Assembly: GCF_031755915.1 (NCBI RefSeq)
Contig: NC_083384.1
Coordinates: 27,322,001 to 27,386,000, forward strand
Source of the DNA: Ziziphus jujuba
Lineage: Eukaryota; Streptophyta; Magnoliopsida; Rosales; Rhamnaceae
Length of the DNA: 64,000 bases
Direction: 5' to 3'
Part shown: positions 35,521 to 48,304 of the stretch, piece after piece
How positions within the stretch are numbered: the stretch's first letter is position 1
How the letters are laid out: each line of letters opens with the position of its first letter
Program-made: the position numbers and the translations under genes
Notes under the pieces: generated by a model
Told to the model about the DNA's origin: nothing
Database searches by the model: none
What the model saw: only the letters and a program-made list of their open reading frames with translations

Positions 35521-38500
35521 AAACTCAAGCTTCAATCTCAAGCATAATATTGATTGTAGATATGACTTTTAGTAACATATATAGACAATGGTTTTCTTGA
35601 ATTGATTTGATTATGGTGTTGAAAAAAAATTAAAAAAAAAAAAAAAACTTATAACTATAGTTATTCTCTAAGTCCAGTAACAAAGTAACAAAGTTATTAT
35701 CCTTTGGACAAAATTAGTTCCAATCCTCCATTTAAAATAAAAAATAACAAATAGTGATCATTTTGGTACAAAATTATAAATAAATTGAGTATTCAGAAAA
35801 AGGAAAAATCAATATAAGGAAAATATGTGTTTTCTAGTTTCTATCATTTTTAGTCAAAATTCATTAATAATACTAATCATTTTAACAATAATTGGCAAAA
35901 AATTCTAAGTCGATATGTTCATTGGTTTGAAGTCAATTTTTTAAGGTTTTGTTTGATATATTTCTGAAATGTTAATATGGATATGTATTTAGATAGCTTT
36001 TCCCAAGAGCCTTAGACTTTTAAAAAAGCTTAAAACCAAAAACAATTACTTGTAACTAGTGAATAAGCTTTTACTAAGAAGTAGAAGTTGTAAAGAAGCG
36101 GAAGTTGTAAAGAAGCGGTATAAAAAATTATCTTTAACAATACCTTGGTTTGGGCATGAAAATTATCAGCTGGTTGCCTTCTGTTCCTTGGATTTTTGTT
36201 TTCTTTCTTTTCCCAAATGATGCTTCAATGACCAAATTAAGGATCCCATTTAGTAGCATGACAGTGGGCAAAAGGAAAAAAAATTAAAAATAAAAATAAA
36301 GGAAAAACATTAATAAATAAATAAATAAACAAACAAAAGTTTATGTGGGGTGAGGTGGGTCATCTTTAAATATTCTAGTAGTTATCTAAGAGAAAGTCCA
36401 ATTAAAAAAAGAAAAAAAAAGGGGGCTCTCTGAGTTAGTTCAATGTTTATTTTTACAGTTGTTCTCCATGAGAACATATAAGCATGCATGTGATATCCAT
36501 AGGAAAATATTGAATGGAATTTGGAGGTGCAACAACAACCACCACCACTCTTTTTCTTTCTTCTTAGAGATTGTGCTTTTTGGGCACCAAGAAAATGACT
36601 ACCACCTAAACAAGATTGCATGCATCTTACTAAGTACTGTTTTCTAGATTTGAATCATTAAAAAAATTGCACATGACTATTATGGAGAGCAACTAATTAA
36701 ATCTATATATATATATATATATTTTAAAATAGTAGTAGTAGTAGTAGTTTTCCACTTATTATTTTAATATTCTAGGGTTGTCTTTTGGGGTTTTGGTTTT
36801 GAGTAAAATAATTTAAAGGGTGACAGAAGACATGGAAATTGTTTAAACATTAAGGGTCCCTCACTTACAATGCTTCCAAGCAAGACACACTCTGAAAGTT
36901 GGAGATGAGTGTGTTTAAAGGAAAAAGAAAAGAAGACCCATGATGATTTTCTATTAAGACTTCCAAAGTGTTATGATAAGATGGACTCAATCTCTCTTGA
37001 ACTCGACACGTGTCAAATTGTTATTTGAGCCAAAAAAAGAAAAATTGGGCCTTCAATTTTCATTGTTTTTCAATTTTTAATTTTGATTTCCATTTTGACC
37101 AAGATTTTCGATTTTTTTTCAATTGACAACTTTAATTTTATTTCTAGTTTTAAGTTAAAAAATAATAAAAATTTTGGTCAAAATATAAATCCAAAGATAT
37201 TATTAATTACAATTAAAAGCAATCAATTTTTTACACGCTCTCTCAAATATTATGTATGGACTTCATTTGACTTGATCTGCCGGCTATCAAAATTAATTTG
37301 AAGAAAAAGTGCATGAGACAAAAGCAGCTAACAACTTTTCCAAATGAGAAGGTTTTTTCTGTTTGCTTTTCTTGAGTGGCCTATTCATATATGGATATAG
37401 GAGAGAGTTTCTCTCACTAGGTTTCCTCTCTACTTGCTGTGGAAAACTCCCACCCCATGTGGCTTTTCTTTTTTTTTCTTTTTTTGACAAAGACTTTTTT
37501 TATATCAGTTTGAGCAATAAATTGTTTTAGCTGACAATGACAAAGACCAAACTTTGCTTTTGGTCCTTTTTTTGTTAGGTTTTTGCATTCAATTGCTTAC
37601 CTCCAAAGCTCCGAAACCACTTGAGAGCCTTTTTTATCTTTTATTCTCTTTTAAATTCTCTTTTTTCATTAGTTCAAGGGCTTTGAAGGGTAGTAGGGAG
37701 AGTAGAGACTAATACAAAGACATGTTCAAATGTCAAGCACTCTAAAATCCCTTCACTCAAACTATTAATAGGGTTCTAAGAAATCTCATTTTGGAGTCCT
37801 CATAAGACACCTGAGTTGACAATTTTCATATCTGTTCTAAGATCAGGTTCTGAGTTTGGTCTATAAGGAAAAGAAATTAAAAAAAAAAAAAAAAAAAAGA
37901 AGAATAATAAGAAAATCTCCTTTGAGCATGATGAAAAGTTAAACATTAATTTCCACAGGCTCTTCATTTGAATTTAAACAATAATTCTTAAAACAGTGAA
38001 ATTATATGCTTTGACACGCTTTGGATTGGGTGGGAGAAATAATTATTATAGTAGTATTATGTGGGTTAACTTAATGCTGGGGCAATTAGATAATATGTCT
38101 CTATCAAAGTGGGTTTTAGAGCAAAAAAATTTCAAATTTTTTATTTTTTTATTTTTTAGTTTTTCATTTTCAAACACTGTAAGATGGAGAGACTAAAGAA
38201 CCATGTTTTGGTAGAGACAAAAGTGATCATTGGCTTTCAGCTTCCATCACATGGAGGCAAAAAATGTCTGTTATTAGTTGGCTCTACTGCTACTACTTGA
38301 TTTCAACCATTTTTCTTTGTTTCCAAAAAAATGTAATGGTCATAGCTTAATTAATATTTAATAAAGTAGGTCCAAAGATATTTCTCAATTCAAGTTAACG
38401 CGATAATTGGTGCTTTGAAAGCATCAACAAGCGGTTTTGATGCATATAAATAAAAATATCAGGTATATAGATTTAAACTCAAAGAGCTATCAATAGCAAA

Positions 38501-40816
38501 ATTTTGGCTGATGGGGCTGACCCAAATGACAATATTTAACTAATTATATTTTTAGCAAAGCAATTAACAATTACATTTACACCACAAAACACATCAACAA
38601 CCCTTAAATCAATGTTAGGGGCTTTGAACATTTCTTATTAAGTTCTCACAAGGATTACTAATAGCAATTTTTTTTTTTTTTTGTGTGTGGGTCTTATACA
38701 GAATTTAAAGTGTCACATGAGCATCCCTTTAATCATTCACTTTGCCTGCTAGTTGCATGGTAGTATTATTTGATGGGGTATGTGTTCACTTTCTGCTGAT
38801 GCTGCTCATTTTGATGATAACCCATGGAAAATGTTCATGTGGTAGACATGTACTTTCATTAATTGCACAAACTTTATAAGGGAATGGCAATTCTTGTCTA
38901 TGTCATTATGAATACACCTACTGTGACAAAAGACAGGAACAAGACAGCTTTAAATATTTAGAAAGAAAAATACACACGCGTGCACACACGGATATATACA
39001 CAGAGAGAGAGAGAGAGAGAGGAAAAAAAGTTATTATTCACCTTCCATTCCGGCAAAAGACTTATAAACGAGCTTGCACTTATGGATCTTGAGCTTATCT
39101 GGAGGCTATGAACAGAAAATGACCCACTATTTCAATGAAACTGAGGCATGTCCTTGAATCCTAACAATTGCAATGGGGTTGGTTAAACAAATTGCATATT
39201 GTTACGTTGATATAAATATAGTGATAGATCCATCTCCCAACAGCTTTAATAATCTTGTAGGAAAGAGTAATAATTCAATTTTGATACCAAAGTTATTGTT
39301 TCACAAGGTTAAAAAACATTCAAGCCTATATGGGAGGGGCAATGTTGATATCAACAGTTTTAAGTTTGTTTTATGGGAACAGTGATTCAAAACTCATGCG
39401 CATAATCCTTTACCATGTGGCCAATTCATAAAAGCATTTTTGGCTGCTTGACAGACCACCATAATGAAAATCTACTGTTTTTTTTTTTTTCGGGTCCTTT
39501 GTTTTCCAAATTTAAGAATATTTTCCAAGATATAGGATTTATTGTTCAGCAAAAGGACTCCTATTTACTGAATATCAAGGTGGAACTTGACCATATTCAA
39601 ATTTACAACTCTTCTTCACTAAACTTATCATTATTAGGAGCTCAGAGTGGTCCCAATTAATTCCCTGCAGAGAGAGTTAGAAAGATTTAGTGATAAGGTA
39701 TACAACTTTTGGGCCAGTGTAGAATTTGAATCAATTTAATGGTAAGAATAAGGTAAATGAGACTTTAACAGAGTTTGGTGGGATAGGGCTGTGAGAGTGG
39801 CTGCCAGTTGCCCACAACATACACTTATGCAAGGAATTCAGTGCATAATTAATGCCACTAATGCAGCAAAAATTAGAGTCCTCCTGGACTTTTTTTTTTT
39901 AATTACTTTTTTGGGTCCTAAAAATATGTATTTGACTGAATAAGTTGCATCAGAGGTAATTTATTGATTTTCACTTGCATCCAGATTGATTTTATTCCTG
40001 CTTTCGAAGTATCCAATACCATAATAATGGTACTAGAGTAGATGAAAGGTTACACTATGGAATTTTCTCATTGGAATTGCAAATTTTAATCATTTTTTTT
40101 TTTTAGTTTGCTAAAACGTCAAATCAAAAGTAGGAAATATAATGGTGCCAAATATTCAAAAAGTAAAAGGAGAAAAAAAGGAAAAAAAGAAAAAGAAAAA
40201 AAGATAGCCATGTAACGGATTTGCGGGCTAATATTAGAAACCCTAAAGGCATAAACTTGATCCTACTTTAATTAATGGGTTTGTTAACTTCGCAGTTTAA
40301 AATTCCATAAGTTTTAAAGTAACAAAATATTGGTTCTTAAATCAAAAGTGGTCCTGAAGTTTGGACTCTGCCACTATGCATTTAGTTCTTTGTGCTTGAT
40401 GGTTTGCCTCTTTCACTGCAAGATGTCATTCCTTTATGGAAGATTTTAAAACCAAAAAACATAGTTCGAAAACAACATTTGCCTGAAATTAAAAACACCT
40501 CATGTTAATTTCGTACGCCCTGCATCACCTACCCCTAAATAGTTGGAAAATTTTGTATGCAACCATTGTATGGATGATCTAGGAGAATGGTTGATGTGGT
40601 ATCCGCTCCCCAAAATAAAAATTAAAAAAAAAAAGAAAAAGGAAACCGTCTATTTTAAAAAGTCATTACCAACTTTGAATGCGTAATGGAAGCGCTAAAG
40701 CTGTCAATTGTTTACACAATAGATAAGATTACACAAGGGTTTCATTACATTGTGGATTGAAGCATCATTACTTTGGGAAAAATTCAGTTTCAGAAAAAAG
40801 CAAACTAAAATAGCCG
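35521..40816. other. Long spacer without recognised genes
   Basis: About 5.3 kb of AT-rich DNA. It holds simple repeats ((AT)n near 36708, (TAG)n near 36730, (GA)n near 39004), poly-A/T runs and short chance frames, none resembling a known protein. I searched by eye for common plant microRNA sequences and tRNA B-boxes and found none. Confidence 0.5.
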
Positions 40817-42792
40817 TCACTTTTTGAATGAATCCCATAGAACACCCAAATCTATATTGCCTCCAGAGAGTACAATTCCAATGTGATTGCAATCCTTCCA
40901 AGCAAGATTGTTCTTGAAACTATCGGATAAAACAGCAGCTAGGCCTATTGCTCCACTGGGTTCAACAGCAACCTTGAGAATTTCATAACAGAGTTTCGTG
41001 GCTTCTATTATCTCCTTGTCATCCACAGTTATAACGTCATCAACCAAATCTCGTACGATTGGCCTACTCCAATGAAAATGTGTATTGAAGATAAGGTAAT
41101 TTGTTACATAAAGATAAACCGACACAAGATAAAGCATGTGGAAGCATATTTTATAAAGGGCTAGGAAGGAAATTCGTTACCGACAAAATGTGAAGTAAAG
41201 CTTAAATGCATTGATTAGTAACATAAGATATTTTCCTTTTACCAGGTTAGATCACCAAGAAAAGCTCGAAGCCCATCTGCTATGGTATTGGTGTGTGGCA
41301 ATATTATTCTTTTACCAGCTGCTTTTGATTGAGCTGCATCATTGGCTCCTGTAGGTTCTGCAGCTATAACTCTAATGGCAGGGTTGATGGACTTGGCAGC
41401 TAAAGCCATTCCTGATATCAAACCACCTCCTACATATTTTTAATATCAGCGAAGAGAAAGAAAAAGAAAACTCAATGACATTAATATGAAGGAACAAGAA
41501 TGGTGGAACTAATTTTGACACTTTAATGCAACAAAACAGACCACTTATGGGAACTATGATGGTGTCTACTTGTGGAGCTTGCTCCAGAAGCTCCAATGCT
41601 ATAGTACCCTGCCCACTGCAAGAACAATTAAACGCATCATAAGACCGCAATGCATTAACATAAAAGGAGAATGTCCAAATTTATTTTAAAAAAAATTTTT
41701 TTAATGCATTTTTTAAAATAAATTTAGACTTATAGAAGAAGGGTTAGACATACTAAGCTAACCAGGGCATTCTCCCAATAAGATTTACAGCAATAAACAT
41801 GATACGTTTTGACAGTATAAACTTTATATAAATTATGAAAAGAAGGAAGCTGTGTAAATCTTTGATGATTGGACATCCTCAAATCCAAAAGACTTTATTT
41901 CATCAACCCATTTGCCTCATCTTAATTTATATAAGCAGTGCAGAATCAGTATCAATGATGCTTGTACATTAGAATAACAAGCCTATTGCTGTCAGAAGGC
42001 CTCTACACTTTCCTCAACTAGGGGAAAAATCTTAAAGAGGTATAGTCAAAATAAAGTCACCTTATACCTTATAATGCGCCTATCATTGTAAGGATGTAGA
42101 AGAACTGCACCAGTTTCTTGCAACACCTTAGCTGCAGTACTCTCTCTTGACTGCATTGTGGCCTCACTCCAGATAACCTGACCGCCGTAACGCATAACAT
42201 TCTCAACTTTACATTTTGGAGCATTTTTAGGTATAACTATATAAGCAGCGATTCCCCGCAGATTTGCAGCCAAAGCCAGTGCTGCTGCATGATTACCACT
42301 ATATTTGTAGTTAAGATCGGGGGATAATTACACATGTGAACCAAAGAAAATAGTTATAAGATACAAATGACCCCAGAGCAGACCTGCTGTGTGTTACAAC
42401 CCCTTTAGCAGCCTGAGCATCGTCAAGTGAAAAAACTGCATTGCAAGCACCTCTAATTTTGAAAGCACCACTGTTCAACCATAAAGAGAAAAGAAAAAAA
42501 GCCTTTAAATTTTGATTGAAACCTGACAGAATTCCAAACCCAACAAGAAGGAGACCAAACATCACTTGAAAAACATATCCTAAGACTTTCCAATCAACTG
42601 CTATAGAGTCTCTCACCCCTTTTGAAATAGTTCAGATTTGAAAAAGAGCCGCTTTCCTGAAAGAGTATTTAAAGATTCAGAGGACAGGACAGGAGTTTTG
42701 TGTATGAATGGCTTGATGCGGGTTTCTGCTTCCTTTATGGAGCTAATATCAGCCGCATATTTTTCCTCACTTATTTGGTTCTCCAATTCCAT
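40817..42792 (-). CDS. SR: Serine racemase, PLP-dependent, 333 aa
   Basis: Six coding exons: 42792-42617, 42470-42384, 42298-42068, 41615-41542, 41429-41243, 41063-40817, joined in phase to 1002 nt. The enzyme interconverts L- and D-serine and also dehydrates serine to pyruvate, using pyridoxal phosphate (fold type II). Visible landmarks: PLP lysine Lys63 in GGAFKIRGA; Ser88 in SSGNHAAA, the likely re-face catalytic base; the phosphate-binding glycine loop SGGGLISG from 189; and Mg2+ ligands Glu214, Ala218 and Asp220 in EPTGANDAAQ, matching the metal site of known serine racemases and separating it from biosynthetic threonine deaminase. It has no ACT regulatory domain and no transit peptide, so a cytosolic location is expected. 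Start: Met at 42792 begins MELENQISEEKYAADI; an acceptor at 42832 adds a short 5' UTR. Length fits the family (about 330). Confidence 0.95.
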
Positions 42793-43915
42793 CTTAACAC
42801 CAAATATAGGAGCAACCCTCCTTTTAAATCTGTGAAGAAACAAATTCAAAAACTTTGATAAGTCCAGTAACAATCTAAAAATGTCTTGATTTCAACCATT
42901 ACTCTTAAGCAAGGAAATAATTACGTTTAAAGATACTTTTAAGAGTTTCTTATGTGTGACAAGTTAAAAATAAGTTCACCTTCAAAAACGGCCACAAAGT
43001 TCCATAGAAACTAAAACATACACACAATACTTTTATTCCCCTCTCCCCACCCACCTAAGAAGATATGAACACATTACTCGCAATGAAATGCCTTACATCT
43101 TTCAAATTGGTGTAATATTTTCTTCCCAAACTGAAATTAGAACATAATCCCGACCATAAAGGCCAAACCCCAAACTGAAATGGCACCTGACATGCTAGAA
43201 ATTCAAGGATTTCATATCAGATGTACACAGAGCTGGTGAAGCAAAATGCTTGCACATTGTTTCCGAGTGAATTAATGTTCTATAAAAATTGCAACTTACA
43301 ACTACATTGAAGTAGAAGCTTTCCAATATTTGTAAGTTCACAGCACAAAAGATGATAAATCACCCAAGTTTCTAGGTAGAAATGAAAGCACGCATTAATA
43401 AACCCACCATAATCAGGACAATCCTGTTTCCTAGATTTAAGGGATTTTACAGATATGATGAATTCGTTAAGCATTCCTAAATTATGAAACAAAAGCATTG
43501 CAGCTATTAGAACAAAATAATTTTCGTGGGTGTCTCTCTAATCAAATTTAGGTTTAAATGGGTCACATATTTCAACTAAAATACAACTAGGAAAACCTAA
43601 AATGAATGCAAAAATCAATCAAAACCCATCAAACCTTTCACTACAGTAAGAAAGTCAAACATACCCGATGGTACCCCACGAAGCGCATTGAAAGGATCCA
43701 AATGTGCAAAACTGACCCGCCATGGCTGAACATGGGGCATCGAAGATTTTCCACTTCCTACTGTTTTACTAAATGAAATAGTCCAAAAAACGCTCATTAG
43801 CAATGACTTTCCGTACTTGAGCAAGATAAGATGTTGCACTTTCGTCTATCAATTTTTCACAACAATTTATAAACAATAATAAAATTCTGACGAAAAAGTT
43901 CGAACTAAATTGGTA
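42793..43915 (-). other. 5' UTR intron region of serine racemase
   Basis: An acceptor (TTCTTCACAG) at 42832 shows that an upstream non-coding exon exists. A candidate ends at about 43664 with donor CGG|GTATGTTTG. Its sequence (about 43760-43664) has an ATG that, after splicing to 42831, runs out of frame with the enzyme, so it would be an upstream ORF (starting MPHVQPWRVSFAH). The exon start is not fixed. It lies within 300 bp of the U2 gene's 3' end. Confidence 0.4.
43894..43913 (-). terminator. U snRNA 3' box
   Basis: Directly after the U2 3' end the minus strand reads CAATTTAGTTCGAA, which fits the plant 3'-box form CA(N)AGTNNAA needed for 3'-end formation of snRNAs. Confidence 0.75.
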
Positions 43916-44108
43916 GGGTGAGCCAGGCCCGAGCTGTAGTGCAACGCTTGGGCGACTCTCGAAGGCCCACAGTAGCAAGCTACTGCTTTGGCCCTCCCCA
44001 ATAAAACATTAATTTAATATCGTGTGGACCATTGGCCCACGTATCAGATATTAAACTGATAAGAACAGATACTACACTTGATCTTAGCCAAAAGGCCGAG
44101 AAAGGTAT
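43916..44108 (-). ncRNA. U2: U2 spliceosomal small nuclear RNA
   Basis: The minus strand starts ATACCTTTCTCGGCCTTTTG, then GCTAAGATCAAGTGTAGTAT, which holds the branch-site recognition sequence GTGTAGTA. Next come CTGTTCTTATCAGTTTAATA and the stem-loop IIa region. The Sm-type region (about 44000, AATGTTTTATTGGGGAGG) and the 3' stem-loops (AGTAGCTTGCTACT; GTCGCCCAAGCGTTGCAC...GGCCTGGC) follow. About 193 nt, the normal plant length. U2 pairs with the intron branch site in the spliceosome. Its promoter (USE plus TATA) and 3' box are present, so it can be a functional gene. One oddity: the Sm-like region has TTTTAT in place of the longer T run usual in plants. Confidence 0.95.
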
Positions 44109-44130
44109 GCTTTGACCATTCGTTCCCTTC

Positions 44131-44140
44131 TCCTTTTATA
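44131..44140 (-). promoter_or_regulatory. TATA box of the U2 gene
   Basis: TATAAAAGGA begins 32 bp upstream of the U2 start. Together with the USE it gives the RNA polymerase II type of plant snRNA promoter. Confidence 0.85.
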
Positions 44141-44173
44141 GCTCTAACTTGCTTAGCGTTTTTCCTAAATTAT

Positions 44174-44184
44174 GGATGTGGGAT
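44174..44184 (-). promoter_or_regulatory. Upstream sequence element (USE) of the U2 gene
   Basis: ATCCCACATCC matches the plant snRNA USE (RTCCCACATCG) at ten of eleven positions. Its spacing to the TATA box (about 34 bp) is that of Pol II-transcribed plant U snRNA genes. Confidence 0.88.
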
Positions 44185-45784
44185 TTCCTGAAATTCTGAC
44201 ACCTCAAAAAAAGCCTTTGTTTGCTATACACGATTGCCAACGGCAATGTGACACGCTCTTTGTTTAGGAAAGTACAGCAAAGCAGCATACGGATTGAGTT
44301 TCCTTTTTTTTTTTTTTTTTTTTTTTAATTTTTTTTTGGTCCCTTGTTTGGTACTTCCTTATTTCAATATCACAAAATCAATAAAACGTGACATGCTTTG
44401 GCAGGCAGGCAAGACAAGCTGAATCGGTGATGACTTGGATTCGAGCATTAATAATGACATCATATGTGGCAATTTTTCCATTGTGGTTTACCACAGCCTA
44501 GAATCATCAAATCAAACACAGGGATTATTAAAAAAAAAAAAAAATGTGTATCATTGCCTTTGAAAAAATTGTAACGTCTTTTAATCTTTTGAAAGAAGGT
44601 ACAATTATGGAAAAAGGTCCAAAGTTATACACCAAACTTAAATTGACCCTTGAGTATACCCAAGAGCCAAAAGAAAGATCAAACTAGTCAATAGAAAAAA
44701 GTTGAGTCTGGATTCCGTAGAACAGTTTGTTCCTGTTACTTGTGCATTGGTCAAGTGAGCCATAAATACTCATCGAAAGCAATCAAATGCCTTCACGTTT
44801 CATTGCACAAATGGTCTTCTGTAAAATCCATGAAATGGCAATTGGCTGTCTAGTAGGGTAGTTCTTAGAGCCTCAAGGTTCATGGTCATGTAGTTAAGGT
44901 CCTAAGCAAATTGCCTTCTAAATGTGCGGAGGGATAACTATATCCAATGCAATTTTTGAGTATATTTTCTAAATCCAATCATCAATATTAAAGTGCCTTG
45001 AAAAGGTTCACACTTACATACCAGTTGGGCGCGTCTTAGTAAAGGTGGTCCTCCAAATAAACTTTAAGCATATATACAGTAGCACATTGTTTTGGTTGCT
45101 CTACAGTCATCTTCCAAAACCGTAGATTTATACATGATTATTAATCAAAGACAAATCATGAAACTTGATGATGACTCTTGATCCGCTTTGTTTTTTTGTT
45201 TTTTTATTTTTATTTTGTTTTTTTTTGAAAGGTTACTGTATCACTGGAATGTTTTCAGGAAATATAATAATCATGATGTAGAAAAATTATAGTTGCCCCA
45301 CCCAAGAAAAAAAAAAAAATGATCGAAAAGAATCATGAAAGAACAAGGTAGCATAAGAGTGACTAGATCAAGGCTTATTTTATTGAGTCTAGTCAGCATC
45401 TCTTGAATCGTTTGTGAAGTTTGTGTATCATGTACATCAGACGAATAAAATCAAGATCTCAATCCCTATTGTTCCAAGGACGAATATGTCACTGATGTCG
45501 ATTAGCCAAAAAGGGCCAAAAAAAAAAAAAAAAATCACAATGACAATGAGAATAAGCTTTTGTTTCATTAATTTCTCTTATTTAACAAACTATTAACATT
45601 TCTTCTTGTAATCCACTCGAGCAACCAGTGAAAAATGCTACATTTAATATCAAGTTTGAAAATGGAGGGAAATGAGGAAATGCTAGAAAATTTTGGAACT
45701 ATGGAATTGCTTAATCATCAATGTTTCATTTCAGTAAATCAATAGAAATATGTGGGCAAACAAAATGAGTCACTGAAAAGTAGA
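44185..45784. other. Spacer between U2 and the acyl-CoA synthetase gene
   Basis: AT-rich, with poly-T (44308-44338) and poly-A runs. No gene or known repeat recognised. The last 100-200 bp are probably the 3' UTR of the gene ending at 45785. Confidence 0.5.
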
Positions 45785-48304
45785 TTAAGCACCAAACTTT
45801 GGAACTTTGGCAGTGGAGATTTGAGCAAGGAAATGCTCCGCCACAATCCGACGTTGGATTTTCCCGGTCGCAGTTTTCGGTAAAGAGTCAGTGATGAAAA
45901 CCTTCTTGGGAACCTTGAAAGAAGCGAGGTTTTGCTTGCAAAATCTCAGCACCTCTGCCTCGTCTATGTTTACCTCTTCCCTTGGAATTATGGCACAGTT
46001 AATCTGCAATTGAGCAGGAACATAAACATTTAGAGATGGGTTCTAGCATTAATTTACAATAATCTGAATGTATTTTTCAAATGTTTTGGCTAAATGCAAT
46101 GTGTACCAACCTCTTCGCCATACTTATCATCAGGGACTCCAAAAGCCACTGCCTGAGCAATATCAGGATGAGATAAAAGCACCGCGTCTACCTCAATTGG
46201 TGATATCTTCTCCCCTGAAAAACCCAAAAAAAAAAAAAAAGGTAAATTTTAACCACTTGCACTGACTGATGACCAATGAGTACAAAAAGGCAATCAAGTT
46301 GCATGTCATATTCAATGCACAAGCAGGAAGATATTGTGATGTGCAATACCACAAATAAGAATTCTTAGAGAAAAAGAGAAAAAAGGGTGTCAAAAGCAAT
46401 GTTTGATAAACCAAGGTAAAGGCGTTTATTCCACATCTTTGAGTGGGAGACTATCATGAAGATGAAAAGACCCAAATTTAATATTAACATGGTTTATAAA
46501 ATCCCAACAGTGAAAAGAACCAAACAGCGGCAAAATTCAAGGTCGGTGTGGTAGGGTCGGTTTTGGACGAGTTCTATGTATGCAAGAAAACTTACGAGCT
46601 GTTTACAAGAAAACTTACGAGCTGTTTATACTTACAAAATTGCCAAAAGCAATCTTTCTTTGAACCTTGTCAAACACCTAACCAGCTATAACACAAAGCG
46701 AAGAAAAATTCTAACCCATAAACATTCAACAAACCAATTAAAATCTTATGCCAACAAAGACAATGCATCCCTACGCGTCATTTGAAATTCGAAGTCATCA
46801 AATTATAATGCATGCAAATGAAATTTTTAATCCACACAAAACACTACTTCCATGAAAAAATATTAAAAGAATTATAAGAAAAATTGAATACCTCCACGAT
46901 TAATGAGCTCCTTGATCCGACCCACAAGATGCAAATACCCATCTTCGTCAAAAAAACCGACGTCCCCGGTGTGGAACCACCCGAATTGGAATGCTGCCTT
47001 GTTAGCTTCCGGGTTGTTCTTGTAACCTTTTGTCACATTTGGACCTCTAATACACACCTCACCATTAACTTTCGGCTGCTGAACGACACCGTTTACGTCC
47101 AGTATCGCCATTTCTTGACCCACGGGTTTCCCAACCGACCCGGGTTTGTGATCGCCATCTTCGGGTAACGGGTTCGAAGCCATGAGATGAGATGCCTCGG
47201 TCATCGCGTAAGCCTCCAGGACCGGCGCGCCGAATGACTCCTCTAGCCGAGCTAGTATGGATGGTGCCAGCGAGGCACTGCAGCTCCGGATAAAGCGCAG
47301 TTTGGGGTAAGCCGGCTCGGGCTTGGTGAGATGGCGATCGAGAATGATCTGATGAATCGTAGGGACGGCGGTGTACCAAGTGGCGTTGTAATTGAACATG
47401 TCAGACCAAAACGTCGAAGCCGAGAATCGTCCGGCGGCTGGGAGAGCCACCGCGGCTCCAGCGACGAGTGAACTCAGTAAACCGGCGATCAATCCATGGA
47501 CGTGAAACAAAGGGAGGACGATTACAGTTGAGTCCGATTCAGTGAGTTTGTAAACCGATTTAATGTTCAAGACGGAAGACGCCAAATTGAGCTGAGTCAG
47601 AGGCACTCCTTTAGGACGACTCGTGGTGCCAGAGGTGTGGAGGAAGAGTGCCACGTCGGACGGGTCATTGACGAGTTTGGAAACCGAGTCGAGGCTCGAG
47701 TCTCCAGCAGAAGCAACGACAACCGTCGAAGAAGAAGAAGAAGAGAGCTGGATACGACGAGTCGTATCGGCTTCGACAGAGAGCGTGGCGGTCACGTGAG
47801 GAATGCCGAGCTTGGAAGCGGCGGTTACAGCCGAGTGAACGCCATCCTGAGACGTAATGAGAAGCTTGGATTCGGAATCGGAGATATAGAACTCGAACTC
47901 CTCGGCCGTGTAAGCCGCGTTCAACGGTGCCGCTGTGGCTCTACATCTGATCACAGCCAGAAACATCACTACAAACTGCAACCAAAAAAAAAAAAAAAAA
48001 AAATCACTGTTTGATTACCGAGAAAACCAAGGGGGAGGGGGGGTGGGGAAAAAGAAGCCTTCAGAAATTTGTAACGCATGTATAAATATATATATATATA
48101 CACCTCGACGGAGTTGGGGAAGGTGAGAGCGACTACATCGCCGTGACCGATACCGGAAGCGATTAAAAGAGAAGCGGCGTGATCCACAATCTCCTGCAAT
48201 TGCGCGTGTGTCAAATCGAACTTGCCGGAAGCTGAAATAGCTCGCCGGTCGGAGAATTCCGAAGCCGTCCTTTTCAACAAACCTGTGAGGCTCAGATTTT
48301 CCAT
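45785..48304 (-). CDS. AAE3: AAE3-type oxalate-CoA ligase (acyl-activating enzyme), 535 aa
   Basis: Four exons: 48304-48104, 47975-46892, 46214-46111, 46003-45785; 1608 nt, phases fit. It belongs to the ANL superfamily, which adenylates a carboxylic acid and forms its CoA thioester. The closest plant relative is AAE3, oxalyl-CoA synthetase, the first step in breaking down oxalate. Motifs: P-loop HTSGTTSRPKG (180-190), YAMTEASH (from 323), HTGDVGFFDEDGY (from 402), GRIKELINRGGEKISPIEVD (hinge) and PKTATGKIQRR with the acyl-adenylating Lys511. It starts MENLSLTGLLKRTASEF. The C-terminus KVPKFGA lacks a peroxisomal SKL signal, so the cytosol is likely. A Ser-rich stretch (about 145-150) is coded by a TCT/TCC-type repeat. 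Exon 2 is distinctly GC-rich against the surrounding DNA. Substrate is inferred from family resemblance only. Confidence 0.92.

Noticed and set aside
39173..39660. Two short plus-strand frames (70 and 81 aa)
   Set aside because: No domain, no splice context and AT-rich composition; treated as chance.
47637..48014. 125-aa Arg/Gly-rich plus-strand frame
   Set aside because: Antisense of the GC-rich exon 2 of the AAE3-type gene, where long shadow frames are expected.
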